Positions 34,258 through 48,521 of a stretch of DNA of 64,000 nt are shown here, piece by piece. The translations under genes and the position numbers were made by a program. The stretch comes from Panaeolus papilionaceus (taxonomy: Eukaryota; Basidiomycota; Agaricomycetes; Agaricales): positions 930,001-994,000 of the forward strand of contig JADNRZ010000019.1 of the NCBI GenBank assembly GCA_015501605.1, in the 5' to 3' direction. Below the pieces are notes generated by a model that saw nothing but the letters and a program-made list of their open reading frames with translations, did no database searches and was not told the DNA's origin. The first letter of the stretch is position 1, and each line of letters opens with the position of its first letter.

Positions 34258-36283
34258 CTAGAGGACAAGAAACTGAATAAGGTGAACCCTGGATGGAGCA
34301 TAAAACTGAACCCACATTTTAACCGTCTTGTCACGTCCACCACTGACAACTTTATCTGCCACAAAATCCACACAATATACTTCGTCCGTATGACCAGGAA
34401 GATCAACCTTGATCTTGTACGTTTTGAGGTCCCAAATCTAAAACGAACGCAGATCAGCGAAGAACCCGCGAGTAAAATAGTTGAAGCACCGACTTTGAGA
34501 GTGCTATCTTTGCTGGCACTGATTAACAATCGACTATCGGCGCTCCATGCAAGCCGATAAACGGCGCCGACATGACCACGCAATGTGGCAACAAATTTGC
34601 CTGTCCTTCCTTCCCAGACACGCACACTATTATCCCAGGCGGCTGATGCTGCCCATCGCCCGTCCGGAGAAAAAGCTACATGTGATACCTGGCGCTGGTG
34701 TCCGGTCAACCTGGCGACAGGCTTAGTGACAGATCCATTCGAGTTAGAGGCCGGTGAAGACGATGGGAATGGTGACCATAGGAAAAGGGTTTGATCATCG
34801 GAACCTGAGATGAGGACTTCTGGTGTCGTCCGCAGAAGTGCATCGTATCGTGCTTGAGCAAGCTTTTGCGCTAATGATCATGAAACACGATAATATTAGA
34901 CGTCATAATTATAGAGGCGTAGTCGGATACTTACCCTCTTCATCCGAGGTTGGTTTTTTGCCGGTGTGATCAAACGGTCCTGTTCTCAGAACAAAGTCGG
35001 TGTTGAGGGCCAGGGTTGTCACCCAGTGAGCATGCTCTTTTAATGTGTGCAGAGGGCGACCCTAAAAATAATGAAAATAAAATAAGAACGCGATAATTTT
35101 AAGAGTTAAACATGCCAAACCTGCTCGGCATCCCATATTCTTACGGTTCTATCGCTGCTTGCCGTGTAAAGAACGCCAGTTTTTCCACCAGATCCACCCC
35201 ACTTGACGATATTTACACTGGCAGAGTGACCTCCCAGGGTATACTGGACTTTTCGAGTGAGTGTGGACCATACACGAACCGTGCCGTCCTTGGAAGACGA
35301 GGCAAGACGAGGTGACGTAGGGTTTCTGCAAAACGAGTTTAGGCTTGAAAGTAAAACTAAGTTATTTCTCACTTACATGTGTATGGGCTCCCATGAAAGT
35401 GAAGTAACCCATTTCGAGTGGCCTCTGAGGGCGTCTCCAATGGCCGCCCCTGTCTTTGGGTCCCATAATCTAACCTAGAAATGATGAGAAAATTCATCGT
35501 CCAAAGGAGTATAAGACAAAACTTACATGACCATCATGCCCACCAGTCGCTAATTTTCTCTCCATAGCTTCCCACTCTACGCAAAGAACCCATCCTTTGT
35601 GGCCTGACAAAACATGTGATGGAGTCTCTGTGTTCAAGTCCCACAGCCGCGCGTTCGTATCACCAGAACCCGTCGCGAGAAGATTTCCCGTAGGCGAAAA
35701 AGAAGCACAAAGGATCGGCGATGCGTGTCCTACTCATTTATCAGATGGAGAACGAGAAATGGTTATAGGGCCAAGAATTCACCTGATAATGTTGACGAAC
35801 ATCTTGTCGCAGGTCGGACACGGAAAACACTTTGCGGAGAACAATGTACGACAATAATATCTTCTGAAGTGATATCGGCTGTAGGATGGTCCAGGATGTC
35901 CACCTGAAGAGATTTGGATATCACAATCCGGGTAGCAGCTCCTTGTGGCCTGTTTTTATCTTCAGGAAGTTTTACATGAAATGCGAATGGAACAGGATCT
36001 TCGTCCTATGTTAAACTATCAGTCTGCAAATGAAATTTATAAACAAAAAATAGACCAATTGGCTCTGGAGACTTACCTGTGGTTTCAGTTTGTTGGCTAG
36101 GGCTTCTAGGCCATCTCTTGATACGTCCGCAGGTAGGCTCACAGGTGGAGCCAAAGGTTGGCCATCTTCTTCCGAAACAAATTGGACCACGACGTTAATT
36201 GTTGGCTTTGGTGACTCAGGTTCTGGCTCTGGATGGCCATGGTACACCTTCTGCCTTTTTGGTGGTGGTAACAGGGTTGACAT
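34258..36283 (-). CDS. RSA4: Notchless / Rsa4, 60S ribosome assembly WD40 protein
   Basis: Exons 36283-36077, 36005-35783, 35729-35527, 35474-35377, 35325-35121, 35061-34935, 34870-34494, 34437-34258; 539 aa. The N-terminal NLE domain (VVVQFVSEEDGQPL, residues ~30-110) has the ubiquitin-like fold that contacts the AAA ATPase Rea1/Midasin. It is followed by eight WD40 repeats with clear GH and WD signatures (LSGHKGWV, LWDPKTGA, LRGHSKWV, VWSTLTRK, LGGHSAS, IWDAEQ, LKEHAHWV, LTGHQRQV, LRGHVGAV, LPGHTDEV). The family couples Rea1 ATP hydrolysis to release of factors from pre-60S particles in the nucleus. The last residues after VKMW (VQFYAPSRVHLIQF) extend about 14 residues beyond the usual end, so a terminal splice or lost stop is possible. 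Single copy, intact. Confidence 0.9.
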
Positions 36284-39200
36284 TGAACCTGAATACTAAG
36301 GTATAATCAGTTTACAGCGAAGGAACTGATTAAGATGCGCGGTGCTAGAAAAATCCTGATCACGCTTGCAATTGGCCTATATATTTGTCATAGACCATCG
36401 AGATAAACAAAGGTCGGCACCTTCAGCCATTTAAACGGCGCTCCAATTCTTTCATCCAGCAACCATCGACCCTTCGAAACGAAGTTTGGCTTAGGCCATT
36501 CTGTGGGGTTCATATCTCCAGCTTGTATTTATCTACCACCCCCGTATGTATTCTACCACCCACGGATACCGTGGTATCGCTGTTTCTTTTTGACTTAGCC
36601 TCTTCTTGGGTACTTTAGAACACCGTACATACATTGACATTCAAACTCCTAAATCTGGTGACCAAATGACCCACGTTGGAGTCATGGCAGAACCCCTTCG
36701 AAAATATCGGCCTCATGTTGGAATTTTAAGCGGAGAAAAAAAAAAGTTAGACAGCAACATGACGATAAGTAACCCCTTGCTCCTACCATTTTCCTATGAA
36801 TCTTCCCAAGTGCGAGGCTCAGGTTCATCGCAACTCATCGTAGCCTCAGTAACCTGCTGATAACAGTAGTGCCTTTGTCAAAATTGCTCCAGTGCGGGGT
36901 TTGTGGCGCATGTCTGTAGCTGCATCGTAATTCAACCGTAACTCTAATAAAGAACGTGCTTTTTGACGTGTCCTTTTCAACCTTTCGCCGTTGATAATCA
37001 CGCCTTTTCATCCGAAAACGCCAGTGGGATTACCCTCACGGTTCGGTGAGTGCGAGAGCGGTTACGATGGACTGGATATCCACCACCAATATCCTCTTTC
37101 CGTAAGCACGTTCAGGAATGCTGGAAGCAACGTAGAAACCGAAGAAACCACTGTCCCATTGTGTCCGAGACCAAATCGGTCCGCTGATACGAGGGTCCAC
37201 AGCTGCAGTCCATGGTCCATGACTCTCGCAAATATCTCGGCCAATTATCTCTTGATTCGTGTTACGTTAGTGCTAAATTTAAATGCACCCATTATAATTA
37301 CTAGATTCTATAGGTTCAGTATGACTTCTATGACGATCCTTCAACGTCGAGCAGGGCTAGCATTCGGGAACCAAATGTAGGACGTCACGGCATCGATTTT
37401 CAAGAGTGTCATACCATCCACTGACAATGGTCTACTAGTTGAGTATCTTCATTTTTGGACCCCATAGTCTGTGTTCGACTGCTTCGCTGCTTCCTGGCTA
37501 GCAGTAACCCCGCTCTCCTATGCCCGATGCTCGTACTACCGAAGCTCACAGGTGCTATATCTTGGGAGACAATTTCTCAGCTTCTATAGTTGTCTTCCGG
37601 AGCTCGCGCCGTTAACAAGCTTTGCCATCGCAAGCTGGGAACAGAAGGCTGAGAGTTCAATCGCTTACATGAGAGAATCAGCTGCTCAATGATGACGGTC
37701 GGTAGGAAACGTCTCCGTAGCTGCGACCGCTTGACGTTGGTAAAATTTACTAAAACCCTCACAGCGCACGCATTGCGGCGACGACACAGAGAACTCTATT
37801 CTTTATTCTGCTTTATTGCGATGTCATAATAGTCGAGGCTGCTCTCGAAGCGATGAAGATCCTCACCATCGTAAATTGCAGTATACTAATGTTGTGCTCG
37901 TGATGTGCTGTACATTAAGCCAAGGGCTTGGGACGGCGAAGCCACACTTGTCAGTCATCTGGAAAACATGAATAGTAGTGGCACTTGGCGGCATCCCTGC
38001 TGTCCCACAACTGTTCTTACCATCGTGTGTCTGAGACTTGCCACCACAGAGCACATGAATAATTTTGACAAGCTCCTTCTCGCAGGCTACTCCTAGTAGC
38101 ACTGATGATGGGACTCATTTGTTCTGCTAACTACCCACCCCCAACAAGCGTTTCCCATGCTACTCGGGTAGCGTACTGCACGACAGCAATAGAACGACGT
38201 GGTATCGAACATCATTTGAACTTCTTGATAAATGCAGTTTGTCGCTGCTCCTGATAGTGTAAAAGAGCCGCCTTACTATCATTGTATCAGGCTCAGGCAA
38301 GCTGATGATTGTATGATGTGTGGGAGTTCGGTCCGACCGCTTCGAAGCACAACCTTCCAACACCCGCCTGCATGCCACCGTGGGGAAACCCCATTGCGCC
38401 TTGTTGTTGGTGTGGAACCCGAGAGTCCACGACTGACACGGGCACCTGAATGGGCCAAGGTTCGTTCATGGCTAAATCCTTTCGCTAAATACGATGAACC
38501 AACCTTGAAAGTTCTTCCAGCTGGACCAGGGTCTAGTGTAAGAGTGAAATGAGTATTGAGAGTTCCAGTACTCGTGATTCTTCCTATTCTTTTTACCTGG
38601 GGATCGCCAAATGTTGAATGGTCGTGGGCCTTTTTTCAGCATTGGTTGGGATTGGGACAATGATGAATCATAACGGAACGGAGCCTTGACTTACATCATC
38701 ATCGCGGAAGACGCTGTTTCGAAGCGCAGGCAACGGGTTTGGGAGCTGTGGGAAAGCATGGGGAAATTTCCCGGCCAACAAATGAACCACCGCCAAGCCA
38801 TTAGATTGCCGGGAGGTGCGATGCACTTGCCTAAACTATGTTGATCTCCTTGGGGTCAAGAGATTTGACGTCGCTTTGTGCCCTGACTAAACAACCCTGA
38901 CTTGTTAACTTGACCTTGAGCCCTTGGGTCTATCAGACCATTGCACACAAGCATCTGAATGCAGTCTTCATACTGAAACGCTAAAATACAACAACTATAT
39001 TAAGGTCCAACGTTGCGCTTCATCAGGATTTTTTTTTTTTTGACCTGGTCCTGAAGGTTTACTGCGCTATCATATGTTGATAGGTGTCGATGAATTTCAG
39101 CCTATCACTGAAAGACATCTCCTTAACTGCTCTTGTGCCAGTGGTGCACGAAGGCGTGACATTTCGAAGGATATATTCCAGTTATGACTAATTATAAATC

Positions 39201-40560
39201 AAAATAAATGTTTTCTTGGCTCTAGCATGCTGTGCTGTCTGTTCAAGACATCCCTCAGGAAGTATTCTAAATATGCGATTCAAGTCAGATAGCTGATATC
39301 TCCGCGAGAATGAGCCCAGTCAAGCTGGAAGCGCACGAAGTGTCGTTTTCTGCGCCAATGTCAGATGGCTCGAACGTTGGGCATTCGCGTGTGCGAGAGC
39401 GCATGAATGACACATGGTCCCAGGTCCACGGTTCCAAATGGTTTCAGGCAGCTTGCTCAACCCAAGCAGGTACATTCCGAACAATCGTAACTTGTGATAG
39501 GGGCTCTAACATTCCCACGTATCTCTTCAGGTTGATGTCATGATCAACGTGATATTACTGGCGAGCAAGACTTTGAAGAAATGAGAGTGTGAAAGACCAC
39601 AGTTCTCCACAGAGTCGACAGTTCTGCTTGTCAACTAAAGATGGAAAGCCACACTTACCGGGTGGTCTATATAGGGTTAAAACTCAAGAATGTCAGCTGG
39701 TCGAGCTGGCTATCTACATTTTGCTGCTTGGGGGTAATGCAGGAGTCACCTTAAGCCGCTCGCTTTACTTGGACAGCATGTGCCACCATCTTAAGGCTCT
39801 CAGTTGCTGGGCCACAAGCCATCAAAAGCCATGCCTCAATACATTTCTCACCTCCTGGATAAAATGCTATTACGTGAAACTAGTTGACCGCCATTTGCAC
39901 CTGTGAGATGAGGACCACATTTAAAGTTTTCAGGACAGCAAGTAACAAAAAAAGATGGCAGACGAGGTTCACACTATGTATGCCCAATGCACGAGACCAC
40001 ACGCTGCCCTAGAAATTTCAGTAAATTTTGGTGCTCTATTGAAATTTGAAGCTCGTGTCGAGGTACGGTGGGTCCTGGTGCCTGTGCAGCCCTGCGGTAC
40101 CGATAAGTGATCATCTAAGCGAGAGTTGATCGATTGATCTGTCAAACTCAAACGAGTTATCGTTGTAGTCTGGAGTCTCTCGAGACCTAGACGAATGATG
40201 CACATTGACTGCAAATCAACAACCGTGAAGGCTGGCTGGGTCTACGGAGTGATTTTAATTATTTGGATCCTGGAAATGACAGAGATGAAACATCTCGAGT
40301 GTACATAGGATTCATCTCAGGTAACCTGTGCTGTCGTCCATTGAACCCCGTTCCAAACATGCCTTGAATTGGAAGGAGCTAAAAAATCGGACATTCCTTG
40401 CTATCGATTTCCCATGGCGCTCATCCGCGCTCACACGGTCGACGGTGTAATTGCGGTTCCACTTTGTATAAAATACGCTCCATCTGTCTCCATGTGAGAA
40501 GGGGGCGCTGATCTGTCAGCTTCAATACTACCAAACTGTTGTGGAATGGACATTCAGCGA
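36284..40560. other. Gene-poor stretch, part 1
   Basis: About 4.3 kb with only ORFs under 135 codons, none with recognisable domains or splice-linked partners. Contains a 15-base T run near 39031-39043. Probably ancient mobile-element debris or plain intergenic DNA; I see no transposase, integrase or reverse-transcriptase motif. Confidence 0.45.
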
Positions 40561-40640
40561 GCTTATACGGTGTCCGAGAAGTGCCAGGTTGAAAATCAAT
40601 GCATGGCCAACTTACTCGGCTCATCGCTCGGCTCCTTCAC
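40561..40640 (+). repeat. Inverted repeat arm, left
   Basis: The sequence around ACGGTGTCCGAGAAGTGCC and GGTTGAAAATCAATGCATGG is found again, inverted, at 42364-42440 with a few mismatches (about 75 bp). The arms lie about 1.7 kb apart. Confidence 0.75.
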
Positions 40641-42363
40641 CTAATTAGACCCCCTTCTATCCCTCTCACGCCCCTATGTCGGCACACAACATGAATAATA
40701 TAGTGACTGCAGCGCTATTGCTGTACTTAGTCAGATCATTAAAAGGGGGCATATTACAATAGATAATAATATGAGCGTCTGGAGAGAAAAATAGGGACTG
40801 AGTTAGTACATCAACACCAAACAACTGGTCAGCATGCGCCACTTGCATTTAAGTCAACGCTGTTCACAAAGTTCAAACCCTACGAAATCGTGAAACTGGC
40901 AAAAATATATTCAGTTCGGAGAACCAAGGACTCTGCACCTGGAATGAAATAGACACTTGCGACTGTAGGGGTAAACGATTTTTTCATTCTTGCTCCCCAC
41001 ATAGTCTGGAATGCGCGATTGATATCAAGATTTGTAGGGTTTTATTTCCATTTCCTTGTAAATATTAATCCTCACCCATATGCAACCACAACCCCAACCT
41101 ATATACTCTCTTCCTTAAAGATAGTATTAATTGTAATATTCTTCATTCTTCCTTTCTGATCAAATAGCTATGCTTTATCACCTGTACCATATGAGTCTGA
41201 CTTATCATCTTAGTAGTTTCATGTTTGTATACTATCTTGTAGTATAAAAAATACAGAAAAAGAGCGAATGAAAAATAGGTTTCTCGAACCCTCACACTCA
41301 ATTTTATTTGTCTCTGAGTCGATCAGCACTCACCCTAGCTTTGTTCTGCTTCATTTTCGTTGTAAGTATTCGAAAACTCGAAGCTCAGCGCTTCATGCAT
41401 GCCCAATACACCGACACAGCATCATATTTGTTTGATACAGCACTATACTACTGAATACAGGCCTACTTGGTACCTACCATGCTCTGTGCCTTCGCCCTTG
41501 CCCAATCACAGACCCGCTTACCTTCATTATTGCCTTTACCCATCACCACTACCTCTCGTGTTGCACGTTCTGTATAATTTATTCTTCTTATTTGCTTTTT
41601 TTCATACCGTATACCGTAGGTGGCACGACCACGACCTACAACTAGGCGACAATGAAATATAAAGTAATTTAAACCAGTTGGCTTTTATGACCAGCGCGAA
41701 TGGTAAGCTATGGTCGAGACTCAATAAATAAGCTACCTAGTAAACACAAAATCAGAAGAGGGGTAATGACAGTAAAACACATACCTGGGTATAGTATAAA
41801 TAGTAGATAAAAATACAATTGCAGTACTGAACAGGGGACGCAACAGGGATGGGGAATCAGGGTACCAAATTTCATACATAGTTGGGCGGACCATCGAATG
41901 CAAGGCATCTAACATAAAGCTGGGCAGAGATCATTGGTGGTCATGATTCGAAATGTTCAGTATGCATGGGTGCAATCCCAGCACCATGGCATAGGCGCGT
42001 GTCCAATGCATCGTTGTAATCATCTTAAATGACGAAAATATGGGTGCATGGGCACGAAGCTCATCAGCTTACGATACGCGCTTAATGCATTCTACCTGCA
42101 GTCCCAATATCCAATACCTCCGTTATTTTTGTTGTTGATAGGGGCGTGGGATAAATTGCAAGGGGTCTAAATTTTGGGTGATGAGATTCTCTGAGATTGG
42201 GATCCGAAGGATGGATGATATACAACAAGAAAACTGCGATTTTGTAGTTCAAATTGACAACAAATAACATAAATACACATTTTTTGTGCTTATATATACA
42301 TTTAAATAGTCTACATATGCTGGAAAGGAGGGATAGAGACCCTATATCACTTGATGATGGATG
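40641..42363. other. AT-rich interior of the inverted repeat pair
   Basis: More AT-rich than its surroundings (notably 41040-41290 and 42200-42320) and without a coding frame over ~115 codons. Could be the body of a non-autonomous mobile element. Confidence 0.4.
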
Positions 42364-42440
42364 GAAGGAGCCGAGCAATAAGCCGAGTAAGTTGGCCATG
42401 CATTGATTTTCAACCTGGCACTTCTCGGACACCGTAAGCT
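42364..42440 (-). repeat. Inverted repeat arm, right
   Basis: Reverse complement of 40561-40640 with a few mismatches and a one-to-two-base indel near the GCTTA(TA)CGG end. Confidence 0.75.
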
Positions 42441-45400
42441 TAGTCGAGTTCGTCTTACTTCGATCTTGTCGGCGTGATTGAATGCTCTGAAATGTGAAGG
42501 TTGACTACGGCGATTGTTAGATTCCTGATTAACACAGTCAGGGGGCTTTCTCGTAGTTCCCTCCTGACGCTCATTTGGCATTGAAATATCACTAGAACGG
42601 TTACCGGTGCGTTCTCTACGGATTTCCGTTTGAAATTTGAAAACTCTCCGTCCCCAGACCCTAATAAATGTTTAGCTGAAGCCCATATGTCAGTCTCCTC
42701 CCACACACTTACACTAGGTTCACTGTATCGCTCCTGATGAATGGCGACTCAGTCTGGAGCAGTCTTCATCATAATTGCATGTGCGTGTTTGATATGTGCA
42801 CTCACACGAAGGCAATCGCCATTTCATGATTTCTCACATGCTGTCATCGAAGAACAACGTCGAGCTCGGCTTGTCAAGGAAAATAATTAGCTCGTTCCAC
42901 CCTGTTGGGAGTTATCACTACGAGGACTTGGTGCCTCTGTGTGTAGATCCGCTCCGTTGATGCCTACCTATTTGTTTTAGTATTCGAACGAAGACATCAT
43001 CGCTGGGTCGTGCACTTCTCCCTCTGGCATTGTGTTTGTCCCTTGAGCCATAACCGCAGGTTTACGTGAATTCTCAGCTCTAAATTGAGCTGCAGCTCGT
43101 AGTTCTTTTCACGAATACGGGTTTACATTTAGTTTTCATCGAAAACGTGAATGACAGCATCTAATTAACGCATATAAATTCGGACAGTTTTATACCCAAT
43201 GCGAGCGGACAAGAACCTTTAGAGCGTGTTCGAAGGTCCCTTGAGTGCGACCTACCGGCCTCCACTATAGAAGCAATGTAACTAAGCGTTTATGTATGAA
43301 ACCTACATTTGCAGGGAGGGATAATTTCAGTAAGAATGAAAGTATATGAGACTCCACACTAGTTCACAATCCTGGACTGTTGCCAGCAGACAACCAACTA
43401 GCGCATCAAAGGTTCCGCTTCATGCTCTCGTATTTCCCAAAGATGTTATGACAGAAGTGGAATGGGGAAATCCGGTACATTTCACGGTACAAACCCTCAC
43501 AAGTTGCATGGTAAGGGAGGCCTACCGATCGAAAAATGGAACCCAGATTGTGGTGTGCTGCATGAGTATGATTATATCATGGCACGAAGCCCCGACCGCG
43601 CGTTCGCAGCGTGTCAGTTCTCTGTTTGATTCTGGGACCAGATAATTCACCGATACGCAGGACTCAACTAGCGCTTTTTACTTACTAGAGACTCTATCTG
43701 GCGAGCTCTGCCACGCCAAGCGTCCTCGAACCCTGTTATGAGACTCGCTGGTGCACCATTGCTTTGCTTCGACTTCGCATGTTTGGGATTTTCCATTCGA
43801 TGGGTTCAGGGAAGCGGGCAAAGGACGGCCTTTATGACCATTTGACTTTCGCATTGAATAGAAAGTTTACTCCATGACACGAAGTTCTCATCTTTGAAGT
43901 TCTGCAGTCTCATGAGGTAACGCGGTCCAGCAGTCTCCCATGTAGCCACTGACATTGTCAAGCTGCCGAAACCGGTCATTGGTAGTGCTCTTCAAGTTTG
44001 AACAGCGAACATGTCAAGACCGACACAAGTGCATTACTATAATATAGCAACAGATTACATGATTCCACCCTTCCTTCCCATATGAAGTGCTTTGCCCAAG
44101 GTTTGCCGGCCATTCTCAGGATCCCACCACGTAATTATGGATTTATATTTACTCGTAGTTTCTCCTGAACTCGCCTTGGCGCATACATTGGCCATATGTG
44201 AGAGGCAAGCGACGTCTTAGAGTGAATTATTATCGGCTCATGGCAAATGTGTCCGTCTGTTGTCTATCTGAGTGCCTTCGACCTAATGTCGACATGACAG
44301 CTTCGAGTACTTAGCCCGTTCGCTTTTCGCACATAGATTTGAATGCTTGGCATCGAGAAGAAGACAGTCGCTGCGGTGAGAATCAAGTATTGTGCCGACA
44401 CCTTGTCAGAGCAAGGCCTGAGTCCTGACCCCGTGTAAACTTGTCAACAAAAAGAGCCAGAAAGCAGCGGCCCTCTCGATGGGGTTCACAGATGCGGAGA
44501 CTCCCACCCACGCCATAGAAAATTGGACTCATGGCACTCCATAAAATACAACGCTTGGAAGTTCTATGCATGTGACATTGGATACGGCTAATTAATTCGA
44601 TGAAGTCCGTAAGGTGGTGGCACGGTCAAGATTTAGGCATATGATGGCAAATGGGTGACGTGCAAACCCGTTTTTTGCCAGATTTATTCAGTCTCGACAG
44701 AGAGAGTGACTGACACCAATAATGTCGGCTGTGAAAGATTCAGCTCGGCGTGGGTGGCTCATCTATTTAAAATTATTTCGCTAAGTACTCACTGTATGTT
44801 TCGAATAGTCGTTTGGCCAGAAGTTGACAAGTTGCATCCGAACCGATTGAACGGTCGACTGACGAGACGCCAGCTTCACATCCCTACGGTAGAACCGAGT
44901 TTATTGGATTATATTCGCCAACCAACCGAGAGAATGTACCCAGAAGGACTGTCAATTGTCGCGAGCTTGCCTCTTTCAGCTCCTTACAGTGAGAAATCTC
45001 ATCGAGGGGAAGTGCGTTCGATGGTGGTTACCAGTCGCACAAACCCGAGCGGCCATGATGGCGCGCTGAGCGCCACCTGAGCTATCCGAGAGGAAATCTC
45101 TGGAGTGTGATACATAATATTATTCAACATGATCTGGCGAGACTTTCAAGCTCCACAGTGGCAACCATTTACTTTCAGGTCGCGGGAAAACGCCTCGAAT
45201 GGATCAAGTATTTTAGAAAAAAGCGTATGAATGTCGCTTGTCTGACTGGTGAACGTGGCAAGTGGGCACAGACACCAATTCATCTAAGGGAGATGTGCCT
45301 TTCGGAAAGTAAGGAGGGTTGACAGCCCGTTGAAGTGCGGACGTCAGCTTTATGGCATCGCGACGGGACTCATGACGACTTTTCCCTCGGTACAGCATCG

Positions 45401-48400
45401 TGTGCGCATACAAAAGTGCCTGTATGGATGCTAGCGATGTTCGGTTTCACATTTTATGAATGAAGTGGATCACTATTCTGTATTGAGACGCATGTCGCTC
45501 TTCGAATAAGCGTAACAACACCATGCTTGAGGGATCCTAATCCTATATCGCGAACAGGACAAGGCGACGTGGGATATTGATTGAAACGGCCTTGGTGTAT
45601 TTTCACTGATTTTGATTACCTCTCAGCAATCATTCGAAGGGTGCAATAGTACAAATTCAGTCATAAAATAATTGAGCATTAGCACTATTCTGTATCCCCG
45701 CGCCTAGTTCCCATCAACCTCCTTGATATTTGAAACGAACATCCTAGGTGACGACAATGTAAATGTTTAATCACCGCACTGCGCAAGGTCACGAATTAGC
45801 TTATGGGGGACATGATACTCGGCTGAGAGTGATAATGAGGAGTCGTTAGCATCATCCACTCTTTGAAGCGAAGCAACATGCGGCAGCGCAAGATACCGCA
45901 CAACCTTTGTCAGAAAGACCCTAGCGCTTCAAAACCCTTTTATGCTCTTCGCTTTGTCCATTTCCGTTGAAGGGTTTGGGAGACCTCTGAAATGTGCACT
46001 ACAAAGTCATGGACATTACTTGCTATATTAGTTGTGATGCTTCTGCCCGATGAGGTTTCTATTCTTGGAGACCTGGAGAAAGATCGAGACCGTGACCTGC
46101 GTGCAGCCGGGCGAGCCCTGAATGAAGGCGGTGCGAATTATCAAGTTGACCCCAACCAGGGACGACGAACTTCAGGTTCGTGAATTAAAAGGCCAACTCA
46201 ACTATGACTAAGTGGGCTGACACATCCCAAAGTCGAGCAAGTTTGAATGCCGGGGAGGCATGTTCTTCGGTTTCCGATAAGGCTCAGTTGTGAGTCCAAC
46301 CCCGTCCTTATGAATTTCTAAATAATTCAAAGTCAACGTATCGAATGTTACGATATCATGCGCTCGAACATTCTCTAGGTCGTCAGGCGTTTTCTGAACT
46401 TCACCCTTTACGCATAAGATTTCTCCAATAGACCCATCCGTTTGTTTCCGGCCTGCTTGGCTGAATAGCTAGGGCAACACATAAAGCGGAAAAACACAAT
46501 GTCCTTATTGAAATGATTGAATGCCTGTGAGTCTTGTTTATTGCGCGTCGACAGTAAGGTCCATCGGATGGACAATTGAAGGCCGAACCAGGTCAGCTGT
46601 GGATGGAGAAGCTGACGTCGATGGGATGACTTGTCAGTAACTGGACCAGATGGGTAAGAACTCAATGCAGGCTAAAGATACAACTGAGAACTCCGACAGT
46701 ATGCTGGTAGTGAAACAATTAACCGTTGTGTGACTATGTGGGTTGGTAGACACTGATGATGTCAAGAGCGACAGGAGGGTTGAGGTGCTATCATCGTGGA
46801 TGTCGCCCTTTCGAGTTCGATTGAAACGTATTTCTCAGCCGACATAGACATCTGACCCACTTCTGTTCGTATTGAAGCGAACCTGTTACGAAGGTCAACA
46901 GGTAGCCTCCAGCTTATCGCAGGGTCGTCTATCCTCTGGGCACCCCTATTTTCAAAGTCGGAAAGGCGCCAACCATCTTTGGGTAACAACCCACCTAAAA
47001 GAGCGAATTAATGACCTAACTTGCAACGATGAACGCATCACTCGCGCAGGTCTGCAATTAGTTTTAGCTTATTTGAAGAGCCTTATTGATCTATCTTGAG
47101 CACTGTTCAAGCTCAGGGTGTTGTGTATATCTCTGTTTGAACATACTTGCAAAGACTTGGTGCAAACCGCGCCTCGCTGCTTCCTCGAGTTCGTTCGGAT
47201 TGAATTCTATTTGGCAAGAGTCCCGAGGGACCGACGGAGACCTTCGCCCAGTCTAGCGACTGAACCGAAAGGCTGGCTATAGGTAGATGGTTTGAGGGAT
47301 AAGTATAATGATGGTGGCCTCGATCATCTATCGATAGACTATGTGTCTGCAGCGTGGTATAACCAATAATTGCGTTCGCATGACACGAGCGCGAGCGAAC
47401 GAACGATCTTATCACAACTTTTTATCTACCTATCCATCGATAGCCGGCCTATTTTTCTTCACCTCATCACCCCGAAAAGCACACTTTTCACGATTCGCGA
47501 TAGTCAAAACCCTGTATCAGTGCTTGTATCGATAAGTAGGCAATCTTGGCTGCGCTTCTTCTTCTTCGATTTCGATTGGAATTACCAGAGAGAATATGCG
47601 TATACATGTCACACGCACCGCACAGCTTGCATGCAGTCAGGCGGACTGTACCCTCTTCCCTTCTTGGTGCTTCTATTCTCGAGGTTGGGGTAATTATGGA
47701 TAATTATGAAGTGCGCTAATGAAGAAAGATCACACGAAGCAACACATCATCCAATGTGCTTGCTTATCGATGCGTAGTTGGAATACGATAGCGACTCATC
47801 CGCTGCGCCACGAGTCAACTACTGTCCTCCATTCGCAAATGAGTGGATACTGAGATCGGTTGTGGGGTTATTAGGGTACATCAATAGATCATCACAACTG
47901 GTCTTTCATCGTGAGGCCTTCAGCACATCAGCACATAGATATGGTCATGATCAGCTATATTCTAGGAGGGCCAATGCACTCAACCACGTATACCCACGCT
48001 CCCCTGAGAGGAGGAACAATATAGAAAAAAGAACAATGAACGGTGTGCAAAGGGAAAAAGAAAGAGTTCGGTGAGAACAACTGCTCGATTTGTTCACTAG
48101 CATGCAGAATCCGATAATTACACTAAAAAGGACAGAAAACAAGAATGAGCAGAACGTACACAACGTAACTCGTCTCCCACTCCTGGTGTCAGCCAGGGTA
48201 CACCAGCCCGGTTGGGTCCACAAGTTTTGTTCGAGGAACCTCGAAAAGTACGGCGCGAGAGTCCCTACCAAAAAGGTCCGTTATGTGTGTCTTGCCCGTA
48301 TGCCTGCATGCACCCCATCGTGGCACATCACATCCCCCGCATGCAAGGAGGGCAGAGGGTCAGGGCTCTCATACCTACCAGCAATTATAATGCCTTGAAT

Positions 48401-48521
48401 CACAATTTATAAGCATGCCTTTACTGCATTAAGCTTACTCTCTGCCAGGCTGTCTCAGGCAGTCCCTTTCATCCATCCGTCACAATTACTTGTTGAAGCG
48501 TATTTCATCCCGATCCAGGCC
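42441..48521. other. Gene-poor stretch, part 2
   Basis: About 6 kb without a supportable gene. A 63-codon plus-strand ORF at 45992-46183 has a hydrophobic start (MCTTKSWTLLAILVVMLL), but its length and lack of conserved cysteines make it indistinguishable from chance. No tRNA-like fold or mobile-element protein was noticed. Confidence 0.45.

Noticed and set aside
44655..45322. Open plus-strand frames of 70-140 codons in the gene desert
   Set aside because: No domain, no conserved motif and no splice partner; ORFs this long are expected by chance across 14 kb.
45992..46183. 63-codon ORF with hydrophobic start, possible small secreted protein
   Set aside because: Too short, has no cysteine pairs after the leader and no TATA or intron support; chance cannot be excluded.
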